Source: a virus. Taken from it: a stretch of DNA of 64,000 nucleotides. Location of the stretch: positions 62,001-126,000 of the IMG/VR virus record IMGVR_UViG_3300042868_005134. One strand, written 5' to 3'. Positions 29,402 to 36,124 of the stretch are shown piece after piece. The notes beneath the pieces were generated by a model. That model searched no databases. It saw only the letters and a list, made by a program, of their open reading frames with translations, and was not told the DNA's origin. Both the position numbers and the translations under genes were made by a program. Each line of letters starts with the position of its first letter. Positions within the stretch are counted from its first letter, which is position 1.

Positions 29402-29441
29402 GTCAAGGCCCGTGAGAGATGCGCTTACAGGTAGACATAGA

Positions 29442-29470
29442 TTGACAATGGTTCCTTTTTATGTTATAAT
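29442..29470 (+). promoter_or_regulatory. Consensus sigma70 early promoter
   Basis: TTGACA (29442-29447), 17 bp, TATAAT (29465-29470). Confidence 0.85.
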
Positions 29471-29501
29471 ACATACATCAACAACGCAATAGGAGCGAAC
29501 T

Positions 29502-29711
29502 ATGTCAGCATTGGTAGAAGGCAAAGTGGTTAATGTTGGAGACTACGTGGGCTTTAAATCAGACATCGAGCAGTACGGCAAAATTGTAGAGATCAAACAG
29601 AGCTACATGGGTGCCAGCCTAGTACTAGAGAACGCAAGTGGCTTCTCTGGGGGCTACATAGGCGGGCAAACAATAACCACAGAGCTAGCCAGGGATTGTT
29701 GGATTGATTGA
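29502..29711 (+). CDS. Small KOW/SH3-like early protein, 69 aa
   Basis: GDYVGFKSDIEQYGKIVEIK is a KOW/SH3-like strand-turn pattern. GGAGCGAA leader at 29492-29499. The stop TGA is within the next -35 TTGACA. Function unknown. Confidence 0.7.
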   Translation: MSALVEGKVVNVGDYVGFKSDIEQYGKIVEIKQSYMGASLVLENASGFSGGYIGGQTITTELARDCWID

Positions 29712-29736
29712 CACAACGCCTAATTCATTGTATAAT
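29708..29736 (+). promoter_or_regulatory. Consensus promoter; -35 overlaps upstream stop
   Basis: TTGACA (29708-29713) contains the TGA stop of the 69-aa gene; 17 bp; TATAAT (29731-29736). Confidence 0.85.
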
Positions 29737-29764
29737 ATACACTTACACACACTAGGAGCACACA

Positions 29765-30202
29765 ATGGGAACACGAAGCACAATCGCATTGGAATTCGCA
29801 GACGGCACAGTAGAGCAAGTCTACTGCCACTGGGACGGCTATCTTGAGCACAACGGCAAAATCCTTGCTGAACACTATAGCGACCCGTTTGTTCTGCAGA
29901 AGCTGATTGACTTGGGTGATATGTCCAGCTTGGGCGAGCGCATTGGCACACAGCACGCCTTTGAAAAAGCTCCCGAAGGCGAGTGTACTTTCTACAAGCG
30001 AGATCGCAACGAAGACGGGTGCGGCAAGAAGTCGTTCGTTGACTTCCAGGACTATTTGGCTCATCACCAGTATGAGGAATACGACTACATCCTGCGCAAC
30101 ATTAACGGCAAGGCCACTTGGTTCGTATCGGATCATGACGGAGCCTATGTTGAATTGACGCAGGCTATTATGGACAAACAAGACAACGAGGCCACAGCAT
30201 GA
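29765..30202 (+). CDS. Conserved early protein (MGTRSTIALEFADG type)
   Basis: 145 aa. MGTRSTIALEFADGTVEQVY and CHWDGYLEHNGKILAEHYSD are a recurrent block in unrelated large phages; the middle has CTFYKRDRNEDG and the end DYILRNINGKATWFVSDHDG. Function is not established. Confidence 0.8.
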   Translation: MGTRSTIALEFADGTVEQVYCHWDGYLEHNGKILAEHYSDPFVLQKLIDLGDMSSLGERIGTQHAFEKAPEGECTFYKRDRNEDGCGKKSFVDFQDYLAHHQYEEYDYILRNINGKATWFVSDHDGAYVELTQAIMDKQDNEATA

Positions 30203-30432
30203 CAGGTTTCAACAGCAAACGGGCCATGGCCCAGGACAAACTTAAGGAGCAGGATATGAGCAAAATGGCAGAACTGGCATACGACATTGAGCAACTGTAC
30301 ATTGACGGCTTCAACAGTCGAGCAATCGCAGAGGAACTTGGTTGCCCACTTGAGATTGTATTGGGTGCGCTGGCTGAGATGAATGTGGAGGATGCTGAGC
30401 CCTTTGATCCTTACGCAACTGTAAACAGTTAA
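30199..30432 (+). CDS. Small helix-turn-helix-like early protein
   Basis: 77 aa. IEQLYIDGFNSRAIAEELGC and PLEIVLGALAEM have the spacing of a helix-turn-helix (RAIAEELGCPLEIVLGAL). It may regulate transcription. Overlaps the upstream gene by 4 bp and is followed by a strong terminator. Confidence 0.72.
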   Translation: MTGFNSKRAMAQDKLKEQDMSKMAELAYDIEQLYIDGFNSRAIAEELGCPLEIVLGALAEMNVEDAEPFDPYATVNS

Positions 30433-30433
30433 T

Positions 30434-30501
30434 GCCACCGTCCGGGCCACTAGGCCTTGCAACTCGCCCTGGCACTTCGCCCGGACTGTGTGGCTTTTTT
30501 A
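30434..30501 (+). terminator. Long-stem rho-independent terminator
   Basis: GTCCGGGC (30440-30447) pairs with GCCCGGAC (30479-30486), extended by GCCAC/GTGGC, then TTTTTT. Confidence 0.85.
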
Positions 30502-30513
30502 CAACACTGTGAT

Positions 30514-30542
30514 TTGACACTTTGAGCTTTTGGTTGTATAAT
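30514..30542 (+). promoter_or_regulatory. Consensus sigma70 early promoter
   Basis: TTGACA (30514-30519), 17 bp, TATAAT (30537-30542). Confidence 0.85.
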
Positions 30543-30569
30543 TAACACATAGACAGCAAGGAGCACACA

Positions 30570-30713
30570 GTGAAGATTGTAATCAAAGTACCAAAGAAGC
30601 ACAGAGAGCATTTTGTTCTCTTTGCCCAAAATACACCCTTCAAGCAAAAGGTTGTGGAGAGCAAGATCAAATACAAACGTCAACCCAAACACCGAGGCAA
30701 ACACAATGATTGA
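30570..30713 (+). CDS. Very basic early protein, 47 aa
   Basis: GTG start after AAGGAGCACACA. MKIVIKVPKKHREHFVLFAQ, then KIKYKRQPKHRGKHN. High Lys/Arg/His content suggests nucleic-acid binding. Overlaps the next gene by 8 bp. Confidence 0.65.
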   Translation: MKIVIKVPKKHREHFVLFAQNTPFKQKVVESKIKYKRQPKHRGKHND

Positions 30714-30924
30714 GATCCAAGGATTTAGCCCTAAGCAAAAGGCACTGGCAGACATCATGTGGGCCATCAGCACCAAGGAAGGCGTTGATGCGTTCATCGC
30801 AACCCTGCCAAAGGCAGAGCGCCGTGAGTGCGAATTGGTTAAAGAGATGTTGGTCTTGGCCTTCCTGGACGATATTGTTAATACCCAGGAAGCTGACATG
30901 GTTATTGACAAGTTTCGTCTTTGA
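30706..30924 (+). CDS. Hypothetical early protein, 72 aa
   Basis: ATG 30706 (MIEIQGFSPKQKALADIMWA) with weak AGG upstream. Helical (ERRECELVKEMLVLAFLDDI). The last codons carry the next -35. Confidence 0.7.
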   Translation: MIEIQGFSPKQKALADIMWAISTKEGVDAFIATLPKAERRECELVKEMLVLAFLDDIVNTQEADMVIDKFRL

Positions 30925-30933
30925 TGTTATAAT
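30905..30933 (+). promoter_or_regulatory. Consensus promoter overlapping 3' coding end
   Basis: TTGACA (30905-30910) encodes part of VIDKF; 17 bp; TATAAT (30928-30933). Confidence 0.85.
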
Positions 30934-30965
30934 ACATACTTACACACAGCAACTAGGAGCAACAC

Positions 30966-31235
30966 ATGAAAGCACTACAAGAGTTCATTGCCCAGAAGAA
31001 TCACTGGAATTCATTCTTCAAAGGCGAGCAGTATGAGATTGCCACTGCCAAAGGTCGTCAGCGTGTGGCAGACATGATTGATTCAGCTTTGAGCCCAGAG
31101 AACTTGACCTGCGATGGCGAACTGAGCCGCACAGAAGTCAATCGACGCTACAAGGAACTGATGACTGCGGCCAAGCAGTTGAAGAAGTTGGATCCTAAGG
31201 TTTCTTTCTACGAATACGATGCGGAGGTGGCATGA
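30966..31235 (+). CDS. Hypothetical early protein, 89 aa
   Basis: MKALQEFIAQKNHWNSFFKG, then a basic helix (RTEVNRRYKELMTAAKQLKK). TAGGAGCAACAC ribosome site. No assignment. Confidence 0.7.
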   Translation: MKALQEFIAQKNHWNSFFKGEQYEIATAKGRQRVADMIDSALSPENLTCDGELSRTEVNRRYKELMTAAKQLKKLDPKVSFYEYDAEVA

Positions 31236-31408
31236 TGCCAGTGGCGTTGGAAAGCAACATCCCAATCGAAGAGCTCGAGTTGGTTCGAGCTGAGTATCGC
31301 AACAAAGGCATCAGGATCCGAGTGCGGTATCGTGGTCCTAGACATGATTGGATGCGATTGTATTGTTTGAAGCGGAACGCCCGTGCGTTCAGTGTTTATC
31401 TTAAATAA
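31232..31408 (+). CDS. Small Arg-rich protein, 58 aa
   Basis: Starts in the stop of the upstream gene (ATGATG) after GCGGAGGTGGC. VRAEYRNKGIRIRVRYRGPR and LKRNARAFSVYLK resemble small nucleic-acid-binding beta proteins. No assignment. Confidence 0.62.
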   Translation: MMPVALESNIPIEELELVRAEYRNKGIRIRVRYRGPRHDWMRLYCLKRNARAFSVYLK

Positions 31409-31417
31409 GGAGCAACT

Positions 31418-32044
31418 ATGCCTAATTGGTGCAACAACTCAGTGGTTCTAAAACACAACGACCCAGCCATGATTGAACGGGCCCGCAAGGCTTTCAATGG
31501 CGAAGGCCTGCTACAAGAGTTCATTCCAGTGCCGCAGGCTCTGCGTGACACGGTGTCAGGCAGTATGGGCGAGGACAAGCGAGAAGCACACGAAGCACAA
31601 CAAAAAGCCAATGTGGAACAGTATGGCTACGCTAACTGGTATGACTTCTGTGTCAACGAGTGGGGTACCAAGTGGGAGATTGGTGCTGATGGTAATCCAG
31701 CACAGGACATCCCGGGTGGATTGATGTTGGGCTTTGATTCAGCATGGAGTCCTCCTATTGCGGCTTACGAGAAGCTCTTGGAGATGGGCTTCGAGATCGA
31801 AGCCATGTATTACGAACCAGGCATGGCTTATGCCGGCGTCTGGGACAATGGCCACGATGACTACTACGAGTATGGTGGACTGGACAGCGCAGGCATTGCT
31901 GAAACTTTGCCCGCAGAACTAGACGAGGCCTTTGGCATTAGCGAAAGTGTCGCAGAGTGGGAAGCAGAGCAAGAAGAAGAAAACATCGACATCGATCTTG
32001 ATGGCGGGTTGAGTGCTATTAACGAACAGGAACAACAAAAATGA
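31418..32044 (+). CDS. Api92-like/DUF1281 family protein
   Basis: 208 aa. MPNWCNNSVVL is the family hallmark, followed by YANWYDFCVNEWGTKWEIGA and SAWSPPIAAYEKLLEMGFEI. A ferredoxin-like fold protein common on phages and plasmids, function unknown. Acidic C-terminal extension (EWEAEQEEENIDID). Confidence 0.82.
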   Translation: MPNWCNNSVVLKHNDPAMIERARKAFNGEGLLQEFIPVPQALRDTVSGSMGEDKREAHEAQQKANVEQYGYANWYDFCVNEWGTKWEIGADGNPAQDIPGGLMLGFDSAWSPPIAAYEKLLEMGFEIEAMYYEPGMAYAGVWDNGHDDYYEYGGLDSAGIAETLPAELDEAFGISESVAEWEAEQEEENIDIDLDGGLSAINEQEQQK

Positions 32045-32172
32045 AGACTAATCGACAACTTAACAAAGACCATGCGGGTCGCGAACTGCTTAAGGTTCGT
32101 CCCAAACAACCAGCTTGGGATTTCAAATCATTAGAGGCCGTGATTCGTCAGTGGATCACGCAGGCTAAATGA
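32041..32172 (+). CDS. Small basic protein, 43 aa
   Basis: MKTNRQLNKDHAGRELLKVR then AWDFKSLEAVIRQWITQAK. ATGA coupling on both sides supports it. No assignment. Confidence 0.6.
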   Translation: MKTNRQLNKDHAGRELLKVRPKQPAWDFKSLEAVIRQWITQAK

Positions 32173-32426
32173 GCAGGCTAGCACTCTACGGTAGACCATA
32201 TGTGGTGTTCGATGCTACCAATCGAGAGCACAGACAATGGTTCGCCAACTTCAACAAGTCGGGTGCGTGGGGCAACTGTCCGGTTCGTTTTGTAGTTGAT
32301 GACGACCATGGCGATTTGATTACCATGATTCAAAGGCATTTGATCCAGTTCTATGTGGACAAAGAGTTCGCCAAGGATCGGGTGCGCCCAAAAAGTGTTG
32401 TGAAAACACAACGGAAAAAGACTTAG
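32169..32426 (+). CDS. Hypothetical early protein, 85 aa
   Basis: MSRLALYGRPYVVFDATNRE, then VRFVVDDDHGDLITMIQRHL and a basic tail (VVKTQRKKT). No assignment. Confidence 0.68.
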   Translation: MSRLALYGRPYVVFDATNREHRQWFANFNKSGAWGNCPVRFVVDDDHGDLITMIQRHLIQFYVDKEFAKDRVRPKSVVKTQRKKT

Positions 32427-32433
32427 GATTGAG

Positions 32434-32462
32434 TTGACAGGTTAGGGTTTTGGCAGTATAAT
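32434..32462 (+). promoter_or_regulatory. Consensus sigma70 early promoter
   Basis: TTGACA (32434-32439), 17 bp, TATAAT (32457-32462). Confidence 0.85.
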
Positions 32463-32492
32463 TACTACTTCAACAACGCAATAGGAACTAAG

Positions 32493-32822
32493 ATGCTCGC
32501 ACTAGACAACATTGAAAGCGTACACAACATGGCTACCCAAGCGGCTGCAAAAGCCACTGAGGACTTCCTTGCCAAACACGGTGACCGAGACGCTTGTGGT
32601 TTTGCTTGGGTCACAGTCTACGAGAAGGGCTCAACCAAGTTGGGTCGCGCATTGAAGGCAGTGGGCTTCAAGCCTGCATACGGCGGCGGACTTCAGCTGT
32701 GGAATCCAAGCGGTAGCTGGACCCAGTGTATCACTGCCAAGGAAGAAGGCGCAGAGGCCTACGCAAAGGTGCTTCAGTCTTTTGGTATTGAGAAGGCTTA
32801 CGCAGGGTCCAGAATGGACTAA
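32493..32822 (+). CDS. Conserved early phage protein, 109 aa
   Basis: AAAKATEDFLAKHGDRDACG, then FKPAYGGGLQLWNPSG and a C-terminal AEAYAKVLQSFGIEKAYAG. The layout recurs in aquatic phages; function unknown. Confidence 0.74.
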   Translation: MLALDNIESVHNMATQAAAKATEDFLAKHGDRDACGFAWVTVYEKGSTKLGRALKAVGFKPAYGGGLQLWNPSGSWTQCITAKEEGAEAYAKVLQSFGIEKAYAGSRMD

Positions 32823-32835
32823 ACGAATATGGTTT

Positions 32836-32868
32836 GGTTAGCCAAAAGACATTGACAATTGGCTAACC
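32836..32868 (+). promoter_or_regulatory. 10-bp perfect inverted repeat over a -35 box
   Basis: GGTTAGCCAA (32836-32845) and TTGGCTAACC (32859-32868) flank TTGACA (32852-32857). No T-run follows, so an operator is more likely than a terminator. Confidence 0.6.
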
Positions 32869-32880
32869 AGACTGTATAAT
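32852..32880 (+). promoter_or_regulatory. Consensus sigma70 promoter with long leader
   Basis: TTGACA (32852-32857), 17 bp, TATAAT (32875-32880). The ~55-nt leader to ATG 32941 is longer than elsewhere and uses AGAGGAAATT instead of the GGAGC-type site. Confidence 0.82.
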
Positions 32881-32940
32881 AAGAACATGCTGAGAAGATA
32901 GGCTTTGAGGCATTAATTTTACACACAGAGGAAATTTAAA

Positions 32941-33297
32941 ATGGCTACAGATAAATTGTTTACGGTTGCTGGTACTTCAGCTCTCAATGGCGTGACCAAG
33001 GTGCGCTTTGCTAACGATCAGATGCGAGTCAAAGTACTTGCCAAGTCTGGTCATACAGATATCAACCTCGTCGAGCTTCCTGAAGCTATGACCAAGTTGG
33101 ACGCAGTCAAGTTCATTAAGAACCTTGATGAGTTCACCAATGTGGTTGAGCAAGTGGCAATTGCCGACTATCTGGATCGCAAGGATGAAGCTCCTGCCAA
33201 GGTTGTTGCCAAAGTCAAGACAGCTCCTGTCAAGACTAAAGCTGCTCCTAAGGCCAAGGCAGTGTCAACTGAAGGCATGGAAGACGCTCCGTTCTAA
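32941..33297 (+). CDS. Small basic-tailed protein with SSB-like style
   Basis: 118 aa. The N-terminal ~75 residues form a beta-rich domain (LFTVAGTSALNGVTKVRFAN). The C-terminus is a flexible Lys/Ala/Pro linker (KTAPVKTKAAPKAKAVS) ending in EGMEDAPF, reminiscent of the acidic tips of single-strand-binding proteins. Nucleic-acid role is inference. Its leader and operator differ from the other early genes. Confidence 0.68.
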   Translation: MATDKLFTVAGTSALNGVTKVRFANDQMRVKVLAKSGHTDINLVELPEAMTKLDAVKFIKNLDEFTNVVEQVAIADYLDRKDEAPAKVVAKVKTAPVKTKAAPKAKAVSTEGMEDAPF

Positions 33298-33304
33298 ACT
33301 GCCG

Positions 33305-33348
33305 CACCGTATCGCACACTGAGATAATTACTAGTATGCGATACGGTG
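33305..33348 (+). promoter_or_regulatory. 12-bp hairpin occluding a start codon
   Basis: CACCGTATCGCA (33305-33316) pairs with TGCGATACGGTG (33337-33348). The right arm begins at the second base of the ATG at 33336. May act as terminator or translational lock for the next gene. Confidence 0.65.
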
Positions 33349-33518
33349 TTTCATTTTCGGACGATTACATGGGCGGGTGCGTGGTCATCCGTGATTTCAA
33401 AAGCGAACCAGTTGGGCGGGTGCTCTGCTGTATAGTTCGTGACAATAGGTACGAAGCTGAACAAACAGCACAATACCTGTGCGATTTACTCAACAAAGAT
33501 TTAAACAATCAATCATGA
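33336..33518 (+). CDS. Small early protein, 60 aa
   Basis: MRYGVSFSDDYMGGCVVIRD, then CCIVRDNRYEAEQTAQYLCD. Its first codons are inside the hairpin 33305-33348. Weak ribosome site (GAGATAATT). No assignment. Confidence 0.64.
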   Translation: MRYGVSFSDDYMGGCVVIRDFKSEPVGRVLCCIVRDNRYEAEQTAQYLCDLLNKDLNNQS

Positions 33519-33706
33519 GCAACTGGGTTCAATACGAAGTATGGTCCGAGGATGGTAGCGGGCAATCGGAACTGATAGACACTACCGCAAGCAGAAAAGA
33601 TGCTTTAAGCATCGCAGAGCGAACACACCGAGAAACAAATGCCATTGTCACTGTCTATGAAGAGACTGTGGACGGTGATTATGAATTGATCAAAGAGTTT
33701 AGTTAA
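33515..33706 (+). CDS. Small early protein, 63 aa
   Basis: ATG 33515 overlaps the upstream stop. WVQYEVWSEDGSGQSELIDT and IVTVYEETVDGDYELI suggest a ferredoxin-like fold. Last gene before the tRNA cluster. Confidence 0.66.
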   Translation: MSNWVQYEVWSEDGSGQSELIDTTASRKDALSIAERTHRETNAIVTVYEETVDGDYELIKEFS

Positions 33707-33712
33707 GATATC

Positions 33713-33797
33713 GCGACTGTGGTGAAATAGGTAGACACAAGAGACTTAAAATCTCTCGCCGAAGGGTGTACCGGTTCGATTCCGGTCAGTCGCACCA
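33713..33797 (+). tRNA. tRNA-Leu (UAA)
   Basis: 85 nt with a long variable arm. Acceptor GCGACTG/CAGTCGC, discriminator A, encoded CCA (33795-33797). Anticodon loop CTTAAAA gives UAA. T arm GGTTCGATTCC. Confidence 0.95.
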
Positions 33798-33801
33798 TTT
33801 A

Positions 33802-33879
33802 GGGCCGTTAGCTCATGTTGGTTAGAGCAGTGGACTCATAATCCATTGGTGCTGTGTTCGACTCACAGACGGCCCACCA
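33802..33879 (+). tRNA. tRNA with CAU anticodon (Met or Ile2)
   Basis: Acceptor GGGCCGT/ACGGCCC, discriminator A, encoded CCA. Anticodon loop CTCATAA gives CAU. Features fit elongator Met; a lysidine-modified Ile2 identity cannot be excluded by sequence alone. Confidence 0.92.
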
Positions 33880-33882
33880 TAT

Positions 33883-33959
<77 letters not shown>

Positions 33960-33971
33960 ATACCCATTCGG

Positions 33972-34000
33972 TTGACAGGGTCTTTGTTTGGTGCTATAAT
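33972..34000 (+). promoter_or_regulatory. Consensus sigma70 early promoter
   Basis: TTGACA (33972-33977), 17 bp, TATAAT (33995-34000), directly after the tRNAs. Confidence 0.85.
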
Positions 34001-34026
34001 ACATACATCGCAACAAGGAGCAGGAC

Positions 34027-34242
34027 ATGGGATACAAGGTAATCGCTGGCAAGGACGAAATGGACATGATGCGAGTCAAATACGGTGCTCGTCCTGGACT
34101 AGAAGGTCCTTTCAACTTCTCGGGCAGAGTGTTGTATTACTGCAACAAGGAAGGCGCCTACTACGATCCTACCACAGACTTTTTTGTAGAGGACAGCGAA
34201 ATGACCCTGATCCGTGATGGGTTTTTGAAACAGTTCGCTTGA
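34027..34242 (+). CDS. Hypothetical early protein, 71 aa
   Basis: MGYKVIAGKDEMDMMRVKYG, then NFSGRVLYYCNKEGAYYDPT. AAGGAGCAGGAC ribosome site. The stop TGA is within the next -35. Confidence 0.72.
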   Translation: MGYKVIAGKDEMDMMRVKYGARPGLEGPFNFSGRVLYYCNKEGAYYDPTTDFFVEDSEMTLIRDGFLKQFA

Positions 34243-34267
34243 CAGGTTGCCCAAATGGCAGTATAAT
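34239..34267 (+). promoter_or_regulatory. Consensus promoter; -35 overlaps upstream stop
   Basis: TTGACA (34239-34244) contains the TGA stop; 17 bp; TATAAT (34262-34267). Confidence 0.85.
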
Positions 34268-34299
34268 AAACACATACACAGCAACAAGGAGCGAACCAA

Positions 34300-34617
34300 A
34301 TGGCTAAACTATTAATCACTACACAGGTTTACGAGAACTACGGTGCCCATGACTGGGACGGAGAGGGCGAGTGCCCACAGTACTGGAAAGCCAAAGGCGG
34401 CAATGACTATGTGGTCAAGAAGTTCAAAGGCAGCTCTGCTGATGCTACCTTGGCAGTCATGTGCCTGCGAGCACAGATTGAAAGCGACAACGACCACTTC
34501 CGCGAAACGGTAATCGACTTCCGCATTGTCAAGGACGACTACCTTACAGAGTTCGAGCAAAGCCAGATGGACTACGAAGGCTCCATTCGCTACCCAGCCA
34601 AGGAGCTGGCATGGTAA
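34300..34617 (+). CDS. Conserved early phage protein, 105 aa
   Basis: LLITTQVYENYGAHDWDGEG then QYWKAKGGNDYVVKKFKGSS is a block shared by many large phages. GGAGCGAA leader at 34288-34295. Function unknown. Confidence 0.78.
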   Translation: MAKLLITTQVYENYGAHDWDGEGECPQYWKAKGGNDYVVKKFKGSSADATLAVMCLRAQIESDNDHFRETVIDFRIVKDDYLTEFEQSQMDYEGSIRYPAKELAW

Positions 34618-34700
34618 ATCCGGCAATCATCAACTTGGCCATTGTGCTCATGCCCGTATGGATCATGCTCGTAGCAATCATCATAGAGGAGATCATGTAA
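34611..34700 (+). CDS. 29-aa hydrophobic membrane peptide
   Basis: Nearly entirely hydrophobic (IINLAIVLMPVWIMLVAIII), single-pass. Overlaps the upstream stop, has AAGGAGCTGGC before it, and its TAATG couples the next gene. Confidence 0.6.
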   Translation: MVNPAIINLAIVLMPVWIMLVAIIIEEIM

Positions 34701-34885
34701 TGGATCAAACAATGCGAGTTATTCCCACAGTGGGCGAAGTGGGCTTGGACACAGAAGCCAGCCCGGGCAACGGTTCCTTCTATGTGCGTCTCTACGATGG
34801 ATCCTACGATATGTGTGGCTTTGACACCATTGAAGAAGCCTACGAAGATTTGGTTGACATCGCCAGCAATCGACAGTATAATTAA
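34700..34885 (+). CDS. Small early protein, 61 aa
   Basis: ATG 34700 overlaps the membrane peptide's stop. GSFYVRLYDGSYDMCGFDTI and EEAYEDLVDIASNRQYN. The next promoter lies in its last codons. Confidence 0.68.
   Translation: MDQTMRVIPTVGEVGLDTEASPGNGSFYVRLYDGSYDMCGFDTIEEAYEDLVDIASNRQYN
34854..34882 (+). promoter_or_regulatory. Consensus promoter inside 3' coding end
   Basis: TTGACA (34854-34859), 17 bp, TATAAT (34877-34882); both boxes are translated in the 61-aa gene. Confidence 0.82.
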
Positions 34886-34910
34886 CACATAAACAAACAA
34901 GGAGCGAACG

Positions 34911-35150
34911 ATGTTTGATAAAGTAACATTTTATACCGTACACGGCAAAAGCTATGCGCAGAAGCATGGCAACCCATTTGACCGTGGCAGTGCCGACAGC
35001 TACTACGGTCGCCCACGTCAGCCACATCAGGGCGGTGTTGGTGGCGGCAGTGGCCCTCGCGTCACAGAGCTCACAGTGGATGAGCAGGAAGCATACCATG
35101 CGGGCTACGACTACAATGAAGCCACTGGCGACAAGAAGAATTGGTATTAA
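34911..35150 (+). CDS. Gly-rich early protein, 79 aa
   Basis: MFDKVTFYTVHGKSYAQKHG, a Gly/Pro-rich middle (PHQGGVGGGSGP) and a C-terminal EQEAYHAGYDYNEATGDKKN. GGAGCGAA leader at 34901-34908. No assignment. Confidence 0.7.
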   Translation: MFDKVTFYTVHGKSYAQKHGNPFDRGSADSYYGRPRQPHQGGVGGGSGPRVTELTVDEQEAYHAGYDYNEATGDKKNWY

Positions 35151-35158
35151 CCTTTCGG

Positions 35159-35187
35159 TTGACTGGGTCTTTATTTGATGCTATAAT
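35159..35187 (+). promoter_or_regulatory. Promoter of a second RNA without ORF
   Basis: TTGACT (35159-35164), 17 bp, TATAAT (35182-35187). No CDS before the next promoter at 35307. Confidence 0.82.
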
Positions 35188-35193
35188 TAACAC

Positions 35194-35303
35194 AAGAAGA
35201 AGATAAAAGGTGATCCTCGTATGTAAGAACCCAGCTGAAAGGCAAAAAGGGTTGTAACCAAGGGATCCTAAGAGAGTTTGGAGACTCTGCCCATTATGTA
35301 GTT
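35194..35303 (+). ncRNA. Orphan structured RNA B
   Basis: About 110 nt without an ORF. Helices: GATCC (35212-35216)/GGATC (35263-35267) closing, AACCC (35228-35232)/GGGTT (35249-35253) inside, and AGAGT-TTGGAG-ACTCT (35273-35288) 3'. Own promoter. No known RNA family recognised. Confidence 0.6.
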
Positions 35304-35306
35304 AGG

Positions 35307-35335
35307 TTGACAACTAGCCAAATTAGTTGTATAAT
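35307..35335 (+). promoter_or_regulatory. Consensus promoter with palindromic spacer
   Basis: TTGACA (35307-35312), 17 bp, TATAAT (35330-35335). ACAACTA (35310-35316) and TAGTTGT (35324-35330) form an inverted repeat across the spacer, a possible operator. Confidence 0.82.
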
Positions 35336-35366
35336 TAACACTTACACACACTAGGGAGCGACCCAA

Positions 35367-35750
35367 ATGACTAAAGTAAATTATGACAGTTTTGCCTCGT
35401 TTGACATTAACGAGTGCTGTGACCACTTTGACAGTGAGAAGCAGAGCAACTGGAAGAAGATAAACAAGTTCATCGTGGCAGATGGACAAGAGTACGCCCA
35501 CATTATGGAGTCAGAGTTTGACTTTGAAGACACAGGTGATGGCGAGTACGAGGCCTTCCAAGCAGGCGTCAAGTATGCGCTTACCAAGATGAACATTGCC
35601 TTTGAAGCGGCCGCCATAGACCTCCAGGTATGCGAGGTGGACTTGGTAGAGAGCATGGGCTTTGTGCTGGTACGTGCTGACGACGAGCCTGAGGACTTTG
35701 TCAAACGAGTGCTCAAAAAGCCCGTCATGATGGTTGACAGCTGGGTCTAA
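35367..35750 (+). CDS. Hypothetical early protein, 127 aa
   Basis: MTKVNYDSFASFDINECCDH, acidic middle, then FEAAAIDLQVCEVDLVESMG. Helical. GGGAGCGACCC ribosome site. No assignment. Confidence 0.7.
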   Translation: MTKVNYDSFASFDINECCDHFDSEKQSNWKKINKFIVADGQEYAHIMESEFDFEDTGDGEYEAFQAGVKYALTKMNIAFEAAAIDLQVCEVDLVESMGFVLVRADDEPEDFVKRVLKKPVMMVDSWV

Positions 35751-35762
35751 ACGTGTTATAAT
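35734..35762 (+). promoter_or_regulatory. Consensus promoter overlapping 3' coding end
   Basis: TTGACA (35734-35739), 17 bp, TATAAT (35757-35762). The stop TAA of the upstream gene lies in the spacer. Confidence 0.85.
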
Positions 35763-35792
35763 AAACACTTAAACAACACACAGGAGCGACCT

Positions 35793-36086
35793 ATGCGTAC
35801 TATACAAGAGATTAACACAGCTATCATCCAAGGTGGTCTTACCAATGATGAGCTGGTCAGCGTGATTGATGCTGTTAAGTTTGCCCGTAGCCGACTGACA
35901 CAGCTGGCCAAGTACACCTTGCGGGTTGGTGACAGCGTCAAGTTTACCAGCTCAAAGACTGGCATGACCCTACAGGGCCGTGTGGAGAAGATTGCCATTA
36001 AATATGTAACTGTGCGTACAGCACAGGGCGCATGGAGAGTGCCCGCCAACATGTTGTCCAAAATGGATGACTTAGTAGCGGCTTGA
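35793..36086 (+). CDS. KOW-like conserved early protein, 97 aa
   Basis: An N-terminal helical hairpin (IQEINTAIIQGGLTNDELVS) and a C-terminal SH3/KOW-like barrel (LRVGDSVKFTSSKTGMTLQG followed by VEKIAIKYVTVRT). The barrel type often contacts nucleic acid or ribosomes. Function unknown. Confidence 0.74.
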   Translation: MRTIQEINTAIIQGGLTNDELVSVIDAVKFARSRLTQLAKYTLRVGDSVKFTSSKTGMTLQGRVEKIAIKYVTVRTAQGAWRVPANMLSKMDDLVAA

Positions 36087-36095
36087 TAGTATAAT
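36067..36095 (+). promoter_or_regulatory. Weaker sigma70 promoter
   Basis: ATGACT, 17 bp, TATAAT (36090-36095). The poorest -35 of the array, within the 3' end of the KOW-like gene. Confidence 0.55.
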
Positions 36096-36124
36096 TACTG
36101 TTTTAAACACGATTGGAGCGAACA

